Positions 51,235-60,238 of a stretch of DNA of 64,000 nt are shown piece by piece. Origin of the DNA: Mucilaginibacter yixingensis (GTDB taxonomy: Bacteria > Bacteroidota > Bacteroidia > Sphingobacteriales > Sphingobacteriaceae); assembly GCF_041080815.1 (NCBI RefSeq), contig NZ_CP160205.1:2418001-2482000 (forward strand). Reading direction: 5' to 3'. Each line of letters starts with the position of its first letter. Position 1 is the first letter of the stretch. The notes under the pieces were generated by a model. The model had not been told where the DNA came from. It saw only the letters and a list, made by a program, of their open reading frames with translations, and searched no databases. The position numbers and the translations under genes were made by a program.

Positions 51235-51654
51235 TTATTTGCAGCCTGCCAGGTCTTTTTGTACGGCGGCATTATCATGCACCCCCGCCTTATTGCCAAA
51301 GGAGTTAAGTACATAAGTAATTACTTCAGCAGCTTCTATTGGCGACAGGTTTTGCTGCGGCATTGCCTGCCCTTCGTAGGTTTTTCCTTTAACCACAATG
51401 GTTTGTTTTAAGCCATTATGAAGAAAACAAGCCAGTTCATGGCGGTGCGTTTTCAAAAACACGCTATCTGTAAGCGGTGGGATCAATTCGCCCAAACCCT
51501 CCCCGTTCTGTCCGTGGCAATTTTGGCAATTAGACTGATAAATAGCTTGACCGTTAGCATAGTAACGACTATAGTTCAACTCGCCTTCATTCTGGCAGGC
51601 GGTTATAATAGCTACCAGTACTAAAATTATCCCAATTGCTTTTAATGCCTTCAT
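51235..51654 (-). CDS. c-type cytochrome lipoprotein
   Basis: 139 residues. Lipobox-like ITACQNE (Cys20), heme-binding CQNCHG (about 43-48) and a distal Met in GQAMPQQNLS. One heme, class I cytochrome c fold, anchored at the periplasmic face. The 4-base overlap with the SCO gene indicates a common transcript. Electron carrier or partner for copper insertion/oxidase. Confidence 0.88.
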   Translation of the reverse strand: MKALKAIGIILVLVAIITACQNEGELNYSRYYANGQAIYQSNCQNCHGQNGEGLGELIPPLTDSVFLKTHRHELACFLHNGLKQTIVVKGKTYEGQAMPQQNLSPIEAAEVITYVLNSFGNKAGVHDNAAVQKDLAGCK

Positions 51655-52304
51655 TGTGCAATGCTTTGATCTGGTTCTGCACGCAGGGTTTTAATGTCTG
51701 CTATCAATTGCTGCACTTTATCTGGCAACGTACCGTCATAAGCGCCACGGATGCGTCCTTGCTTGTCAATCAGCACAAAATAGCCCTGATGCACATAGCC
51801 ACCGGGAGCCTTATTATCTTCGGCTACAGATACCAAATATTTGGCTGCCAATGCGTAGGTCTCATCTTTTTTACCTTGTAAAAACCACCAGGTATTACCT
51901 TTCGCGCCCAGTTTGTCGGCATATTTTTTCAATACAGCCACACTATCATATTTCGGGTCGATGCTGTGCGAGAGGATTTTAAAATCGTTCTGATTTTTAA
52001 ACTCGTTATATACCGCCAGCATGTTGCGATGCATTACCGGGCAGATTGACGGGCAACTGGTAAAAAAGAAATCGGCCACGTAAATTTTACCGTTCAGGTT
52101 TTTATTGGTGATACTATCGCCATACTGATTGATAAATTTATACTGTGGGATGGTCTGATAAACGGTATCAACTACCTCTTTGCCGTCAACCGTTTTGGTA
52201 ACAGCCTGCCTATCGCCATAAATTGGCAGTGCTTTGTTAGCGCCCGATTTACAGCCCACATAAACAAGCCCCAGTGCAGCAGCTAAAATGATGAGTTTCT
52301 TCAT
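51651..52304 (-). CDS. SCO1/SenC-family protein
   Basis: 217 residues. Lipobox Cys18 (YVGCKSG), thioredoxin-like fold with copper-binding C84-x3-C88 (FTSCPSICPVMHRN) and the distal His in GGYVHQGYFVLID. SCO proteins deliver copper to the CuA centre of cytochrome oxidase or act as thiol reductases. Here it is embedded in a TonB-receptor/PepSY/heavy-metal operon without oxidase genes. Confidence 0.92.
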   Translation of the reverse strand: MKKLIILAAALGLVYVGCKSGANKALPIYGDRQAVTKTVDGKEVVDTVYQTIPQYKFINQYGDSITNKNLNGKIYVADFFFTSCPSICPVMHRNMLAVYNEFKNQNDFKILSHSIDPKYDSVAVLKKYADKLGAKGNTWWFLQGKKDETYALAAKYLVSVAEDNKAPGGYVHQGYFVLIDKQGRIRGAYDGTLPDKVQQLIADIKTLRAEPDQSIAQ

Positions 52305-52726
52305 TTTACTTCGGTCAAAAATTTAGTAGATGCATCAGCGGCAACATCCAGCAATGAATCAATAGTGGCGATCTGACGTTGCTGGCTATGCAGATACTCC
52401 ATTACCTCCTGGTGCGATTTACCGGTATAATCCGGATTAAACTTGTGCATCCAGTTTTGCATGGCATCGTCTGCCGCGTCAATTTGTTTAATTAAACCGT
52501 TTACTTTCCCGGTTTTAACAGCATCATTTGGATATTTCTTCAACAGCGTATCCAGTTTGCTTTTATTGGTAAGCACCAGTTCGTCCTTATCCATCATTTT
52601 ATCGTGCAGTTGCAGGATAACGTCTTGCTGTTTCTTTTCTTGTTCTTTGTTGCCGCCAGCGCTATTGCAGGCAATAATAGAGGCCGCTGCAAAGCAAGTC
52701 GCTATAAATAGATAAAATTTCATCAT
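52301..52726 (-). CDS. small helical lipoprotein, unknown
   Basis: 141 residues from MMKFYLFIAT (52726); frame extends further but without lipoprotein signal. Lipobox Cys20 (SIIACNSA). Mature part is nearly all helix and Lys/Asp/Gln-rich (EQEKKQQDVILQLHDKMMDK, LLKKYPNDAVKTGKVN, HKFNPDYTGKSHQEVMEYL). Similar proteins in Bacteroidota are annotated as 'viral A-type inclusion protein', a misnomer. Overlaps the SCO gene by four bases. Confidence 0.75.
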   Translation of the reverse strand: MMKFYLFIATCFAAASIIACNSAGGNKEQEKKQQDVILQLHDKMMDKDELVLTNKSKLDTLLKKYPNDAVKTGKVNGLIKQIDAADDAMQNWMHKFNPDYTGKSHQEVMEYLHSQQRQIATIDSLLDVAADASTKFLTEVK

Positions 52727-52730
52727 TTTT

Positions 52731-52940
52731 TTAATTGTCTTTTTCAACCAGATCCATACCACATTTCGGGCAAACACCTGGTTTGTCTTTTAACACATCA
52801 GGATGCATGGTGCAGGTATAACGGCCCGCAATTTCAGTCTTTTTTTGCTCTGATACCACATTTTTTTTCTGTTTGACAGTGTTGTTACAAGCGCTTAACA
52901 ATGCGGCTAAAACAACAGCGCCAAATATGATCTTTCTCAT
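52731..52940 (-). CDS. heavy-metal-binding-domain lipoprotein
   Basis: 69 residues. Lipobox Cys18 (LLSACNN), then a short Lys-rich linker and the heavy-metal-binding domain YTCTMHPDV...GVCPKCGMDLV, with the CxMHP and CPxCGMxL motifs that coordinate copper in CopA/CusB-type proteins. A periplasmic copper chelator or chaperone within the operon. Confidence 0.88.
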   Translation of the reverse strand: MRKIIFGAVVLAALLSACNNTVKQKKNVVSEQKKTEIAGRYTCTMHPDVLKDKPGVCPKCGMDLVEKDN

Positions 52941-52942
52941 TT

Positions 52943-54373
52943 CTATCTGTTTTTAGTAAAGGCCGCAAAGCCAAACAAACTAACCACCAATACCCCCAAA
53001 GCAGCCAACATACTCACTATATCTCGTACATCTTTGCCCGCCCAAGCCATGCCAAAATACTTATGCAAAAATATAAACGAAAAACCGTCAAACCTATCAG
53101 GTCCGGCCACGTGGGTCGCCAGCTTTTGTGTGGTGGTCTCTATGTACCAATCGTCCTTACCTGGGTAGCGCACCTGCTCTACCGGCAAACGCTTGTTGAT
53201 GAAGCCGTATTCTTCAGTAAATTGCCTGATATGAACGATAGAATCAGCCGGATGCTTTGCTCCGCTGTAATAACCGGCCAAATATGCGGCAAATTGCCTG
53301 TTGCCATTTTTTAGTTCAGCTCCATTGGCTGCATCCAGATAGATAACTTGTTTTTTTGCAGTGTTCACCTGGTAATAAGTCCGTCCATTAAATTTAACCA
53401 GCGATGTTTTGCGGATCAAACTATCCGGCATTTGCAGGTGAAGATTATCAACACTCAAATCTGAAGTACGAATGATCTGCTTAAAATCTGCCGGAACAGG
53501 CTTATTGTTATACAGTTTCACGCCGATGTGGATACCGGCGCTCAGCAAAAACGTAAACATCACAAAAGAAACGATCAACCCTAGCTGACGGTGAAAGCGA
53601 TGCACAAAGCGCCGATCTTCCCTACTATCTCTTTTTCGCTTTTGACTGAGATCTTTAAATCGACTCCAAAACAAACCGTAAACAATCAATCCGCTAAGCA
53701 TGGCGGCGAACATGGCAACCACAATTACCATCAAAACGATCAGCCGCACGCGGTCACCAAATAGTTTGGCCAGCCAATCCCAGGTATGCAATTGCTCAAA
53801 TACCCACAAGAAAGTTTTGCGGGTGTTATTGTTAAACGTCCCCATGCGCGACTGACCGGTCTCTACATAAACATCCATCCCATCGGGCCGGTTAAGGCTG
53901 ATCTTCCACACTGGCAACAAATGATTGATAGGCTGATACCAATCATCAAACTTAGTTTGTAAAACAGCTGATTTTATGGCGGATACACTATCCTGCGTAA
54001 AGTATCGCGCTAACTGGATGGCGTATTGTTTATCGGCGTCAGCCAAAATAAAACCTGTTGAGGCCGAGTAATAAGTATAAGCGCTATCTGCACCTAATAT
54101 CTGATAACAGGTTTGCCCATTCAGTTTTACCAGCCCGAAATTGCGAAGGCTGTCTACTTTATTTTGTTGCAGTACTTGTTGCAGCGTCAATTTCGGCGCC
54201 AGCTTATCCAACGTCAGGGGCTTAAAAGTTTCGTGCGCTATGAACGGACGAAACCAGTTGGACATAAACGGATGCGAAAGTCCACTCAGTGTCCAGCACA
54301 TTACAGGTACCAGCGCAATTAAACCGCAGATGCGGTGCCATTTGTAGAATCGCTTTTTAAATGAGCCGCTCAT
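52943..54373 (-). CDS. PepSY-associated transmembrane protein
   Basis: 476 residues, four membrane segments (about 12-34, 205-230, 260-282, 450-470) with two large periplasmic loops. The first segment region KWHRICGLIALVPVMCWTLSG and the second-half FVHRFHRQLGLIVSFVMFTF are the PepSY_TM motifs with conserved His. Members act as inner-membrane electron donors for ferric or cupric reduction linked to TonB receptors. Three bases after the receptor gene. Confidence 0.88.
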   Translation of the reverse strand: MSGSFKKRFYKWHRICGLIALVPVMCWTLSGLSHPFMSNWFRPFIAHETFKPLTLDKLAPKLTLQQVLQQNKVDSLRNFGLVKLNGQTCYQILGADSAYTYYSASTGFILADADKQYAIQLARYFTQDSVSAIKSAVLQTKFDDWYQPINHLLPVWKISLNRPDGMDVYVETGQSRMGTFNNNTRKTFLWVFEQLHTWDWLAKLFGDRVRLIVLMVIVVAMFAAMLSGLIVYGLFWSRFKDLSQKRKRDSREDRRFVHRFHRQLGLIVSFVMFTFLLSAGIHIGVKLYNNKPVPADFKQIIRTSDLSVDNLHLQMPDSLIRKTSLVKFNGRTYYQVNTAKKQVIYLDAANGAELKNGNRQFAAYLAGYYSGAKHPADSIVHIRQFTEEYGFINKRLPVEQVRYPGKDDWYIETTTQKLATHVAGPDRFDGFSFIFLHKYFGMAWAGKDVRDIVSMLAALGVLVVSLFGFAAFTKNR

Positions 54374-54376
54374 GTT

Positions 54377-56728
54377 TTAATATTTTGATAGTGCATAGCT
54401 GACGCCTAATGTAGCCGTGCGTGGCGGCGCAGCATTGTAGGTATCGCCATATTGGTTACTGGTTACCGTGGTGGCATACAGTTTATTGGTTACATTGAGC
54501 ATATTAAACCAAATGCTGGTGCCTTTCAATCTATCCCTCCTAAAATGATAGCCCATGCGCATATTATAAATATTAAAACCAGGGTAAGTTTTAGTATTAG
54601 CCGGATCTGTAAAGTATTTACCCAAATGCTGCCACTCGCCAGAGATATAAAAACCGTTGATGAACACAGGTTTGTAGGTCAGTTCGGTATTGACCGTCCA
54701 GTTGGGTGCGTTGGCCATGCGTTTGCCGTTATAAACCAGCGTGTAGCTACTGTTGGTGGCGTAGTTGGTACGCACCTCGCTGTAGTCTAAATAAGTATGC
54801 CAGGCGTTGGTGCCACTTACACGGGCGCTCAATGCGTTAACTGGTGCATAAACCACGCTGTACTCTACCCCACGGTGACGGGTAGCACCAGCATTCTGGT
54901 TTTGCGTAGTATTATCTGGCAGTAGCTGAGTAATGATCTCATTGCGACCTTCCAGGTCATATAGGCTCACTTCGGCATACATCTTTTTGTCTAGAGCGGT
55001 AAACCATCCCCCTACCTCATAATTGTTGAAAGTGGCTTGTTTTAAAGGGGTTTGCTGGCGCGATGAATACAGATCGCCTGTTTCAGGCGGCTGGAAGCCT
55101 ACGCTGTAATTGGCATACAAGCCTTTATTATTACCCAGATCATACGTCAAACCCAACTTTGGTGCTACAATGTTAAAATTGCTGGTCTCTTGCTGCTTGT
55201 ATTTGGTATTTGTTGGCGGTAATCCATTGATAAAATTGTAGTGCACATGATCATAACGCAAACCAGCGACAATGCGTAGCGCTTCAGTCGGCTTCATTTC
55301 ATATTGGGCATAACCGGCATAATTGAATAATTTGATGCGATAGTTATCGATATAATTACCCGTATTGGTGAAGCCGGTATAGTAATTATTGGCAACATCT
55401 TTTTGAATATTGAGATATTGCGCGTAGTAGCTGCTCGGACTATCATCCAGGTAAGCCCCCACAATCAAGCGCGAGTTCAGGAAATCAAAATCAGTACGAT
55501 GTTGAGTCAGAAAACCCAGACTATGGAAACGCTGATCATTTACCTGCCCGTTTGAGCTTACGTAGGCACCACTGCTGTTACGCACATCAGCAATGTAGTA
55601 GCTAGGTAATTGCGCGGTAGAATTATCGCGATAAAACAGCGTAAAAAACGTATTGCTGTGTTCATTCCAACTATGATCTAACCGTGCACTCGCTCTGAAA
55701 GCATTTACCTTGCGATAGGTAAATCGCTGGTTACTGCCATAACTGCGATTGTAAAAATGTGCGCTGTCCAGACTGCCGGGCGTCTGGGTGTACAGATAGT
55801 TGTAAGTGGCTGAAGTAGTTAATTTAGTACTGTTATCAAAATCATAAGTGGTTTTCAGGTTGCCCGAATACTTATCAAAGTTGGAGTAATCCTGCCAACT
55901 ATTTTGCTGACTGGCCACATAGCCACCAGCATAAATACCAAACTTGCCGTTAGTGGTGCCACCATCCGCGTCAATACGGCGGTAACGGTAGCTATCACCC
56001 TGAATAGCTACATCACCTACATAACCCGATGGCGGATTTTGTGTAATAAAGTTAACAGCCCCACCGATAGAGTTGCTACCATAAAGCGATGACGCCGGAC
56101 CTTTGATCACCTCAACATCTTTTACGCCATTCATATTGATCTCATAAAGCGAGTTGTGGTTAAAAATTCCCGTCGGGCGAATGGGCAGGCCATCTTCCAT
56201 GTACAAATACAAGGCATTATAGGTAATTGGTTGGCGAATGGCCATGGTATGCTGCTCATTACCCAGGTTAACCATGTAAACCCCTGATACTTTATTGAGT
56301 AACTGATAAAGCGCAGTAGCCTTGGTATCCTGAATCTGGGTTTGGCTGATCTTGCTAATGGCAATCGGCGCACTCTTGCGCGATTGCTGCTCCCTGCTGG
56401 CAGAAATAATAACCGGTTGCAGATCAACAGCCGAGGGTTCTATGCTGATGTTGAAATTAGCACGATCGTTTAGCGCGATGTTCTGCGCCGTGTAACCTAT
56501 CATTTCAAACCTCAGGGTATCTGTTTTTGTATTCGGGGCGATGCGAAATTTACCTTTAGCATCGGTTGTAGTAAATAATTGTGGTTTGCCGCTGTTTATG
56601 GCCGATATTTTCACGCCAGGTAACGCTTCGTGCGTTCGGGCATCAGTCACCATACCTTTGATTGTGCTTTGCGCCTTTACCAAAGCCCCAGCAATAAGCA
56701 GGCAAAGCAATAGGATAAATTGCTTCAT
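54377..56728 (-). CDS. TonB-dependent receptor with carboxypeptidase-like N-domain
   Basis: 783 residues. Signal peptide 1-19 (VKA-QST), CarboxypepD_reg domain about 22-105 (GMVTDARTHEALPGVKISAI), plug about 120-220 (PIRPTGIFNHNSLYEINMNG, GPASSLYGSNSIGGAVNFIT), barrel to the end (TATLGVSYALSKY, aromatic terminus). FeoB-type or siderophore genes are absent; association with PepSY, SCO and a copper-type domain suggests a metal, perhaps copper, or a metal complex. Outer membrane. Confidence 0.9.
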   Translation of the reverse strand: MKQFILLLCLLIAGALVKAQSTIKGMVTDARTHEALPGVKISAINSGKPQLFTTTDAKGKFRIAPNTKTDTLRFEMIGYTAQNIALNDRANFNISIEPSAVDLQPVIISASREQQSRKSAPIAISKISQTQIQDTKATALYQLLNKVSGVYMVNLGNEQHTMAIRQPITYNALYLYMEDGLPIRPTGIFNHNSLYEINMNGVKDVEVIKGPASSLYGSNSIGGAVNFITQNPPSGYVGDVAIQGDSYRYRRIDADGGTTNGKFGIYAGGYVASQQNSWQDYSNFDKYSGNLKTTYDFDNSTKLTTSATYNYLYTQTPGSLDSAHFYNRSYGSNQRFTYRKVNAFRASARLDHSWNEHSNTFFTLFYRDNSTAQLPSYYIADVRNSSGAYVSSNGQVNDQRFHSLGFLTQHRTDFDFLNSRLIVGAYLDDSPSSYYAQYLNIQKDVANNYYTGFTNTGNYIDNYRIKLFNYAGYAQYEMKPTEALRIVAGLRYDHVHYNFINGLPPTNTKYKQQETSNFNIVAPKLGLTYDLGNNKGLYANYSVGFQPPETGDLYSSRQQTPLKQATFNNYEVGGWFTALDKKMYAEVSLYDLEGRNEIITQLLPDNTTQNQNAGATRHRGVEYSVVYAPVNALSARVSGTNAWHTYLDYSEVRTNYATNSSYTLVYNGKRMANAPNWTVNTELTYKPVFINGFYISGEWQHLGKYFTDPANTKTYPGFNIYNMRMGYHFRRDRLKGTSIWFNMLNVTNKLYATTVTSNQYGDTYNAAPPRTATLGVSYALSKY

Positions 56729-56851
56729 GTAAATGAATAAGATTAATTTACTGAGTTAATAAATTGAAAATTACTGAACACCAATACCCGACAATACCGT
56801 TATTGCATGAATAATGATAACACGGACTAATTCAGTAAGAAACGGAGGAAA

Positions 56852-57232
56852 TTAAGCGATACAGGGCGGACGCAACAAAGCTATTGTTACAGCCTGTGGT
56901 GATAAAGTCTTGTACGGACTGGCAATTACACGCAGCAATTGAGAGTTAAAAGTGAGGTTTTCTGTAGTTGTGAAGAACGCCTCCTGAAACAGATTTTTTT
57001 GGGCTTGCTGCTCGGCACTTTTCTCTTTCTGCTCGGCCTGTTGAATTTTCTTCATCAGGTAGCAACGGCCATTACAATGTAACCAGGGGCGACTTTTGTT
57101 TACACACAGTGTACTGGCAATATACTGCTGGTTTAACTGATAACCGGCAAATACAAACAGCCTGGAAAAATTGGCTGCCAGCGTGCAGGTGATCAATAAT
57201 AAAGCTAAACCGCGTTTAAACATTGGCCGCAA
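56852..57232 (-). CDS. secreted Cys/His-motif protein preceding the receptor operon
   Basis: 126 residues. Signal-anchor-like start (FKRGLALLLITCTLAANF), then STLCVNKSRPWLHCNGRCYLMKK (about 41-62), a C-x9-HC-x3-C motif fit for metal binding, followed by a Gln/Lys/Glu-rich helix. I have seen this HCNGxCYL pattern next to metal-related TonB receptors in Bacteroidota, without assigned function. Same strand and 123 bases upstream of the receptor. Confidence 0.65.
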   Translation of the reverse strand: MRPMFKRGLALLLITCTLAANFSRLFVFAGYQLNQQYIASTLCVNKSRPWLHCNGRCYLMKKIQQAEQKEKSAEQQAQKNLFQEAFFTTTENLTFNSQLLRVIASPYKTLSPQAVTIALLRPPCIA

Positions 57233-57309
57233 AGGTAGTGATTAATGTATAAAGTTGGCAACATGATTGCATTTGACTAGCAGCTTTACAATTGACATGC
57301 ACTCAAAAC

Positions 57310-57768
57310 CTAACTTTGCTGTTCTCTGATATAAAAAATGTAATCAGTTGGCGGCAAATTTACATCGGCATTAAACTTTAATTGTTGCCCCACCTGTGCC
57401 CGGTGATGTGTACCATGGTTGATAAGATGCGCCAGCACATCCGTTAATTGATTGGTAAAACTTTCACCGCGCGAGTTTTTATAGTCTACTTGTTGTTCAA
57501 AATCATCGGTTTGGTTCAAAAAATCAGTCCAGGCTTTATAATTACTATCGGCTATTGTCTTCAGATCTTCTAATGGCCAGTCAGGCCAAAGCGCGCCACC
57601 CGGTGCCGGCTCTCTTTTGCAGCGACATAGCCATACTTGCTGAGCAGCCAGTAAATGAGCCAGTAACTGCACCGATTTACCTGTCTGATCAGCAGCCGCG
57701 ATAGCATCCAGCATCTTTAAATTGGTAGTGTGATCGTACCCAAATAGGCGGAGAAAATAGTTTTTCAT
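57310..57768 (-). CDS. DinB-family metalloprotein
   Basis: 152 residues from MKNYFLRLFG (57768). Four-helix DinB/YfiT fold: first His in LLAHLLAAQQVWL, the second and third in LAHLINHGTHHRAQVGQQL, giving the three-His metal site. Members are thiol-S-transferase or stress-related proteins; precise role unknown. Stands alone, divergent from the polyketide synthase. Confidence 0.85.
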   Translation of the reverse strand: MKNYFLRLFGYDHTTNLKMLDAIAAADQTGKSVQLLAHLLAAQQVWLCRCKREPAPGGALWPDWPLEDLKTIADSNYKAWTDFLNQTDDFEQQVDYKNSRGESFTNQLTDVLAHLINHGTHHRAQVGQQLKFNADVNLPPTDYIFYIREQQS

Positions 57769-57971
57769 GAGCATTTAACTGTATAGCGATGAGTGTTTCC
57801 TATCGTTAATGTTTAAATTAATTGCATGCAGACACAACCTCACGAGCTTTTGCCGCGTGTTACAAATAACGGAGATCGGTTTTAAAAATCGATACTACAG
57901 AAACATCTATTTAAAGCACATCCTAAACTTATTCATACTTTAATCCTTTTTAAGAAACATATCAGAAAAAC

Positions 57972-59021
57972 ATGCCCTATATCGCGTCAGCAGCAAAAAT
58001 TGATTTTGAACACAAAGCAGATCAGCAACAGGTAAAAGAAAGGGTGCGAGAAATGTTCGCCCCCACCTTCCCACAAATAGAAAGATTGATAGCCGCATTT
58101 GATAATACTGAAATTATTACTCGTAATTTTTGTCAGCCGCTCAATTGGTATAATCAGCCTCTTAGTTTTGAACAACGGAATAATGCCTACATAGAAATTT
58201 CTTTAGAAAATTCTATCATTGCTCTTGAGCAGGCCTGCGAGCGCGCCGGCGTTACCCCAGATCAACTTACCGATATCTATTTTGTATCTACCACCGGCCT
58301 GGCTACGCCCAGTATAGACGCACGCATCATCAATAAAATGGGGCTCAATCCCAACATCAACCGTACCCCAATATGGGGATTAGGTTGCGCAGGTGGTGTG
58401 TCAGGATTGGCAAAAGCCGCCACAGCCGCTCAGGCAAATCCCGAGGCGGTAATAGCTTTTATCGCAGTGGAGTTATGCTCATTGACCCTCATCCGCACCG
58501 ACTTTAGCAAGAGCAATTTCATCGGTTCCAGCCTGTTCTCAGACGGGGTTTGTGCCTGTATCATCAAAGGCGATCATCATGCTACCAATCAACCTTTAAA
58601 ATACATCGCCGCAGGCAGTAAGCTTTATCCAAACTCGTTAGATGTGATGGGCTGGGACTTCAACTATGAAGGATTTAAAGTGCTGTTTTCTAAAGACATA
58701 CCAACATTGATTCATCAATACGTTAAAGATGATATCGAAACGTTCTTGGCCAAAAACGGGCTCGGGTTAAGCGATATTAGAAGCTTCATTTTCCATCCCG
58801 GAGGCAAGAAAGTTTTGGATGCCTACAACGATGCCTTACAAATTGAGGGCGACTTTTTAAAATACACTCGCGAGGTGATGAGCAACTACGGCAATATGTC
58901 TAGTGCAACGGTGCTTTATGTTTTGGAACGGTTTATGCAACAAGGTATAGAGAGCGGCTACGCGCTGATGCTGGCAATGGGGCCAGGCTTTAGCAGCGAA
59001 ATGGTTTTACTCAAAAAATAA
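57972..59021 (+). CDS. type III polyketide synthase
   Basis: 349 residues, chalcone/stilbene-synthase fold. Catalytic triad visible: Cys139 (GLGCAGG), His275 (IFHPGGKK), Asn308 (SNYGNMSSA). Condenses an acyl-CoA starter with malonyl-CoA to alkylpyrones or alkylresorcinols; the open pocket residues are not readable here. Directly followed (3 bases) by an ICMT-type methyltransferase, the arrangement of Bacillus bpsA-bpsB, which makes methylated alkylpyrones. Confidence 0.93.
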   Translation: MPYIASAAKIDFEHKADQQQVKERVREMFAPTFPQIERLIAAFDNTEIITRNFCQPLNWYNQPLSFEQRNNAYIEISLENSIIALEQACERAGVTPDQLTDIYFVSTTGLATPSIDARIINKMGLNPNINRTPIWGLGCAGGVSGLAKAATAAQANPEAVIAFIAVELCSLTLIRTDFSKSNFIGSSLFSDGVCACIIKGDHHATNQPLKYIAAGSKLYPNSLDVMGWDFNYEGFKVLFSKDIPTLIHQYVKDDIETFLAKNGLGLSDIRSFIFHPGGKKVLDAYNDALQIEGDFLKYTREVMSNYGNMSSATVLYVLERFMQQGIESGYALMLAMGPGFSSEMVLLKK

Positions 59022-59024
59022 CTT

Positions 59025-59546
59025 ATGACCGGCAAATACTTTATCACCTTCGTTATCTTCTTGATTGTGTTGCGTTTGATGGAATTATTTATGTCATCGC
59101 GTAATGCCAAATGGCTCACCAGCAATGGCGCTGTTGAATATGGCCAGAAACACTACCCTTTTATGGTATCTATGCATACCTTGTTCATTGTATCGCTATT
59201 AATTGAACATCAATTTAAGTACGGTAACACTCCAAACGGCGGCCCGGTAAGCCTGGCACTATTGTTCACCTTTATAGCAGTGCTGGCCTTTAAATTCTGG
59301 ACACTGAGTACGCTAGGCGTTTATTGGACGACCAGGCTCTACCGCATACCCAATAGTGAGCCCATTACCGCCGGGCCCTACCGCTTTGTACGCCATCCTA
59401 ATTATATAGAGGTGATTGCAGAGATACTGGTCGCCCCGCTGATCTTCCACTTATATTTTACCCTGATTCTATTCACGCTACTGAATGCCTGGATGCTCTC
59501 AGTAAGAATAAAGGAAGAAAATCGCATTTGGCAATTGCAAGCTTAA
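59025..59546 (+). CDS. isoprenylcysteine-carboxyl-methyltransferase-family membrane enzyme (BpsB-like)
   Basis: 173 residues, four to five membrane segments. SAM-binding signature GPYRFVRHPNYIEVIAEI (117-134), with R123-H-P-N-Y127, then C-terminal RIKEENRIW with the conserved Glu pair. In bps-type pairs it methylates the polyketide hydroxyl group. Likely acts at the inner membrane on the product of the upstream synthase. Terminator follows. Confidence 0.88.
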   Translation: MTGKYFITFVIFLIVLRLMELFMSSRNAKWLTSNGAVEYGQKHYPFMVSMHTLFIVSLLIEHQFKYGNTPNGGPVSLALLFTFIAVLAFKFWTLSTLGVYWTTRLYRIPNSEPITAGPYRFVRHPNYIEVIAEILVAPLIFHLYFTLILFTLLNAWMLSVRIKEENRIWQLQA

Positions 59547-59568
59547 TACTAAACAAAACCATATAATT

Positions 59569-59604
59569 GAAAGAGCGGCGCCATTGGTGTCGCTCTTTTG
59601 TTTT
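59569..59604 (+). terminator. terminator of the polyketide pair
   Basis: AAAGAGCGGCGCC-loop-GGTGTCGCTCTTT followed by TGTTTTG. Confidence 0.75.
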
Positions 59605-59725
59605 GGGCAAAAAATCATTCTATTTAACAATAGAATTTTTATAGGAAAAAATAATAATATCCACTCTATAAACCTATCTCCTGCAAATCCTGAAAATTCA
59701 GTAAATCCGGGTTCCAAATCTTTCT

Positions 59726-59733
59726 TACCTTTG
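59726..59733 (+). promoter_or_regulatory. TACCTTTG -7 element of rnpB
   Basis: Exact TAnnTTTG, ending six bases before the expected 5' end of RNase P RNA. The -33 element is not clear. Confidence 0.55.
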
Positions 59734-59738
59734 CAGCC

Positions 59739-60115
59739 AGCAAAACGTTCTATCGCTCGGCGCTCAAAACGCAGGGAGGAAAGTCCGGGCAACACAGAGC
59801 ATCCTGCTTCCTAACGGGAAGGCGCCGTCAGCCGGCGACAGCAAGTGCCACAGAAAATAAACCGCCCCCACAGTAAAGTGAGGGTAAGGGTGAAAACGCG
59901 GGGTAAGAGCCCACGGCCTTTACGGGCAACCGTAATTGCGGTAAACCTCAGGAGTTGAAAGGCCAAATAGGTCCTGAATATGGAAGCTGCTCGCTTCTGT
60001 GCTTTGCAAAAAGCACGTCAGGATGGGTAGGCTGCTAAAGCCTTGCAGCAATGTAAGGCGCAGATTAATGATAGAAGCCGCGCAAGCGGTACAGAACCCG
60101 GCTTACAGCTTTGCT
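59739..60115 (+). ncRNA. rnpB: RNase P RNA, bacterial class A
   Basis: About 377 nt. P1 pairs AGCAAA (5', about 59739) with TTTGCT (3', 60110-60115). The conserved core GAGGAAAGTCCGGGC (about 59775-59790), the AAGCGGTACAGAACCCGGCTTA 3' block split over 60084-60105, and GAGTTGAAAGGCC-type internal helices are present. Ends are approximate by a few bases. It matures the 5' ends of tRNAs. Own promoter box and terminator. Confidence 0.95.
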
Positions 60116-60126
60116 GCTGATATTTT

Positions 60127-60155
60127 GCCCCCTGTAAAAAGGGGGCATTTTTTTT
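60127..60155 (+). terminator. rnpB terminator
   Basis: GCCCCCT (60127-60133), loop, GGGGGC (60141-60146), then T-run. Confidence 0.85.
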
Positions 60156-60238
60156 AACACAAAATGAAAAGTGTTTTGTTTTCTATACAAAACCTTTAAA
60201 TTTAACGTTATTACACCATACCCGAGAAACAACTACTA

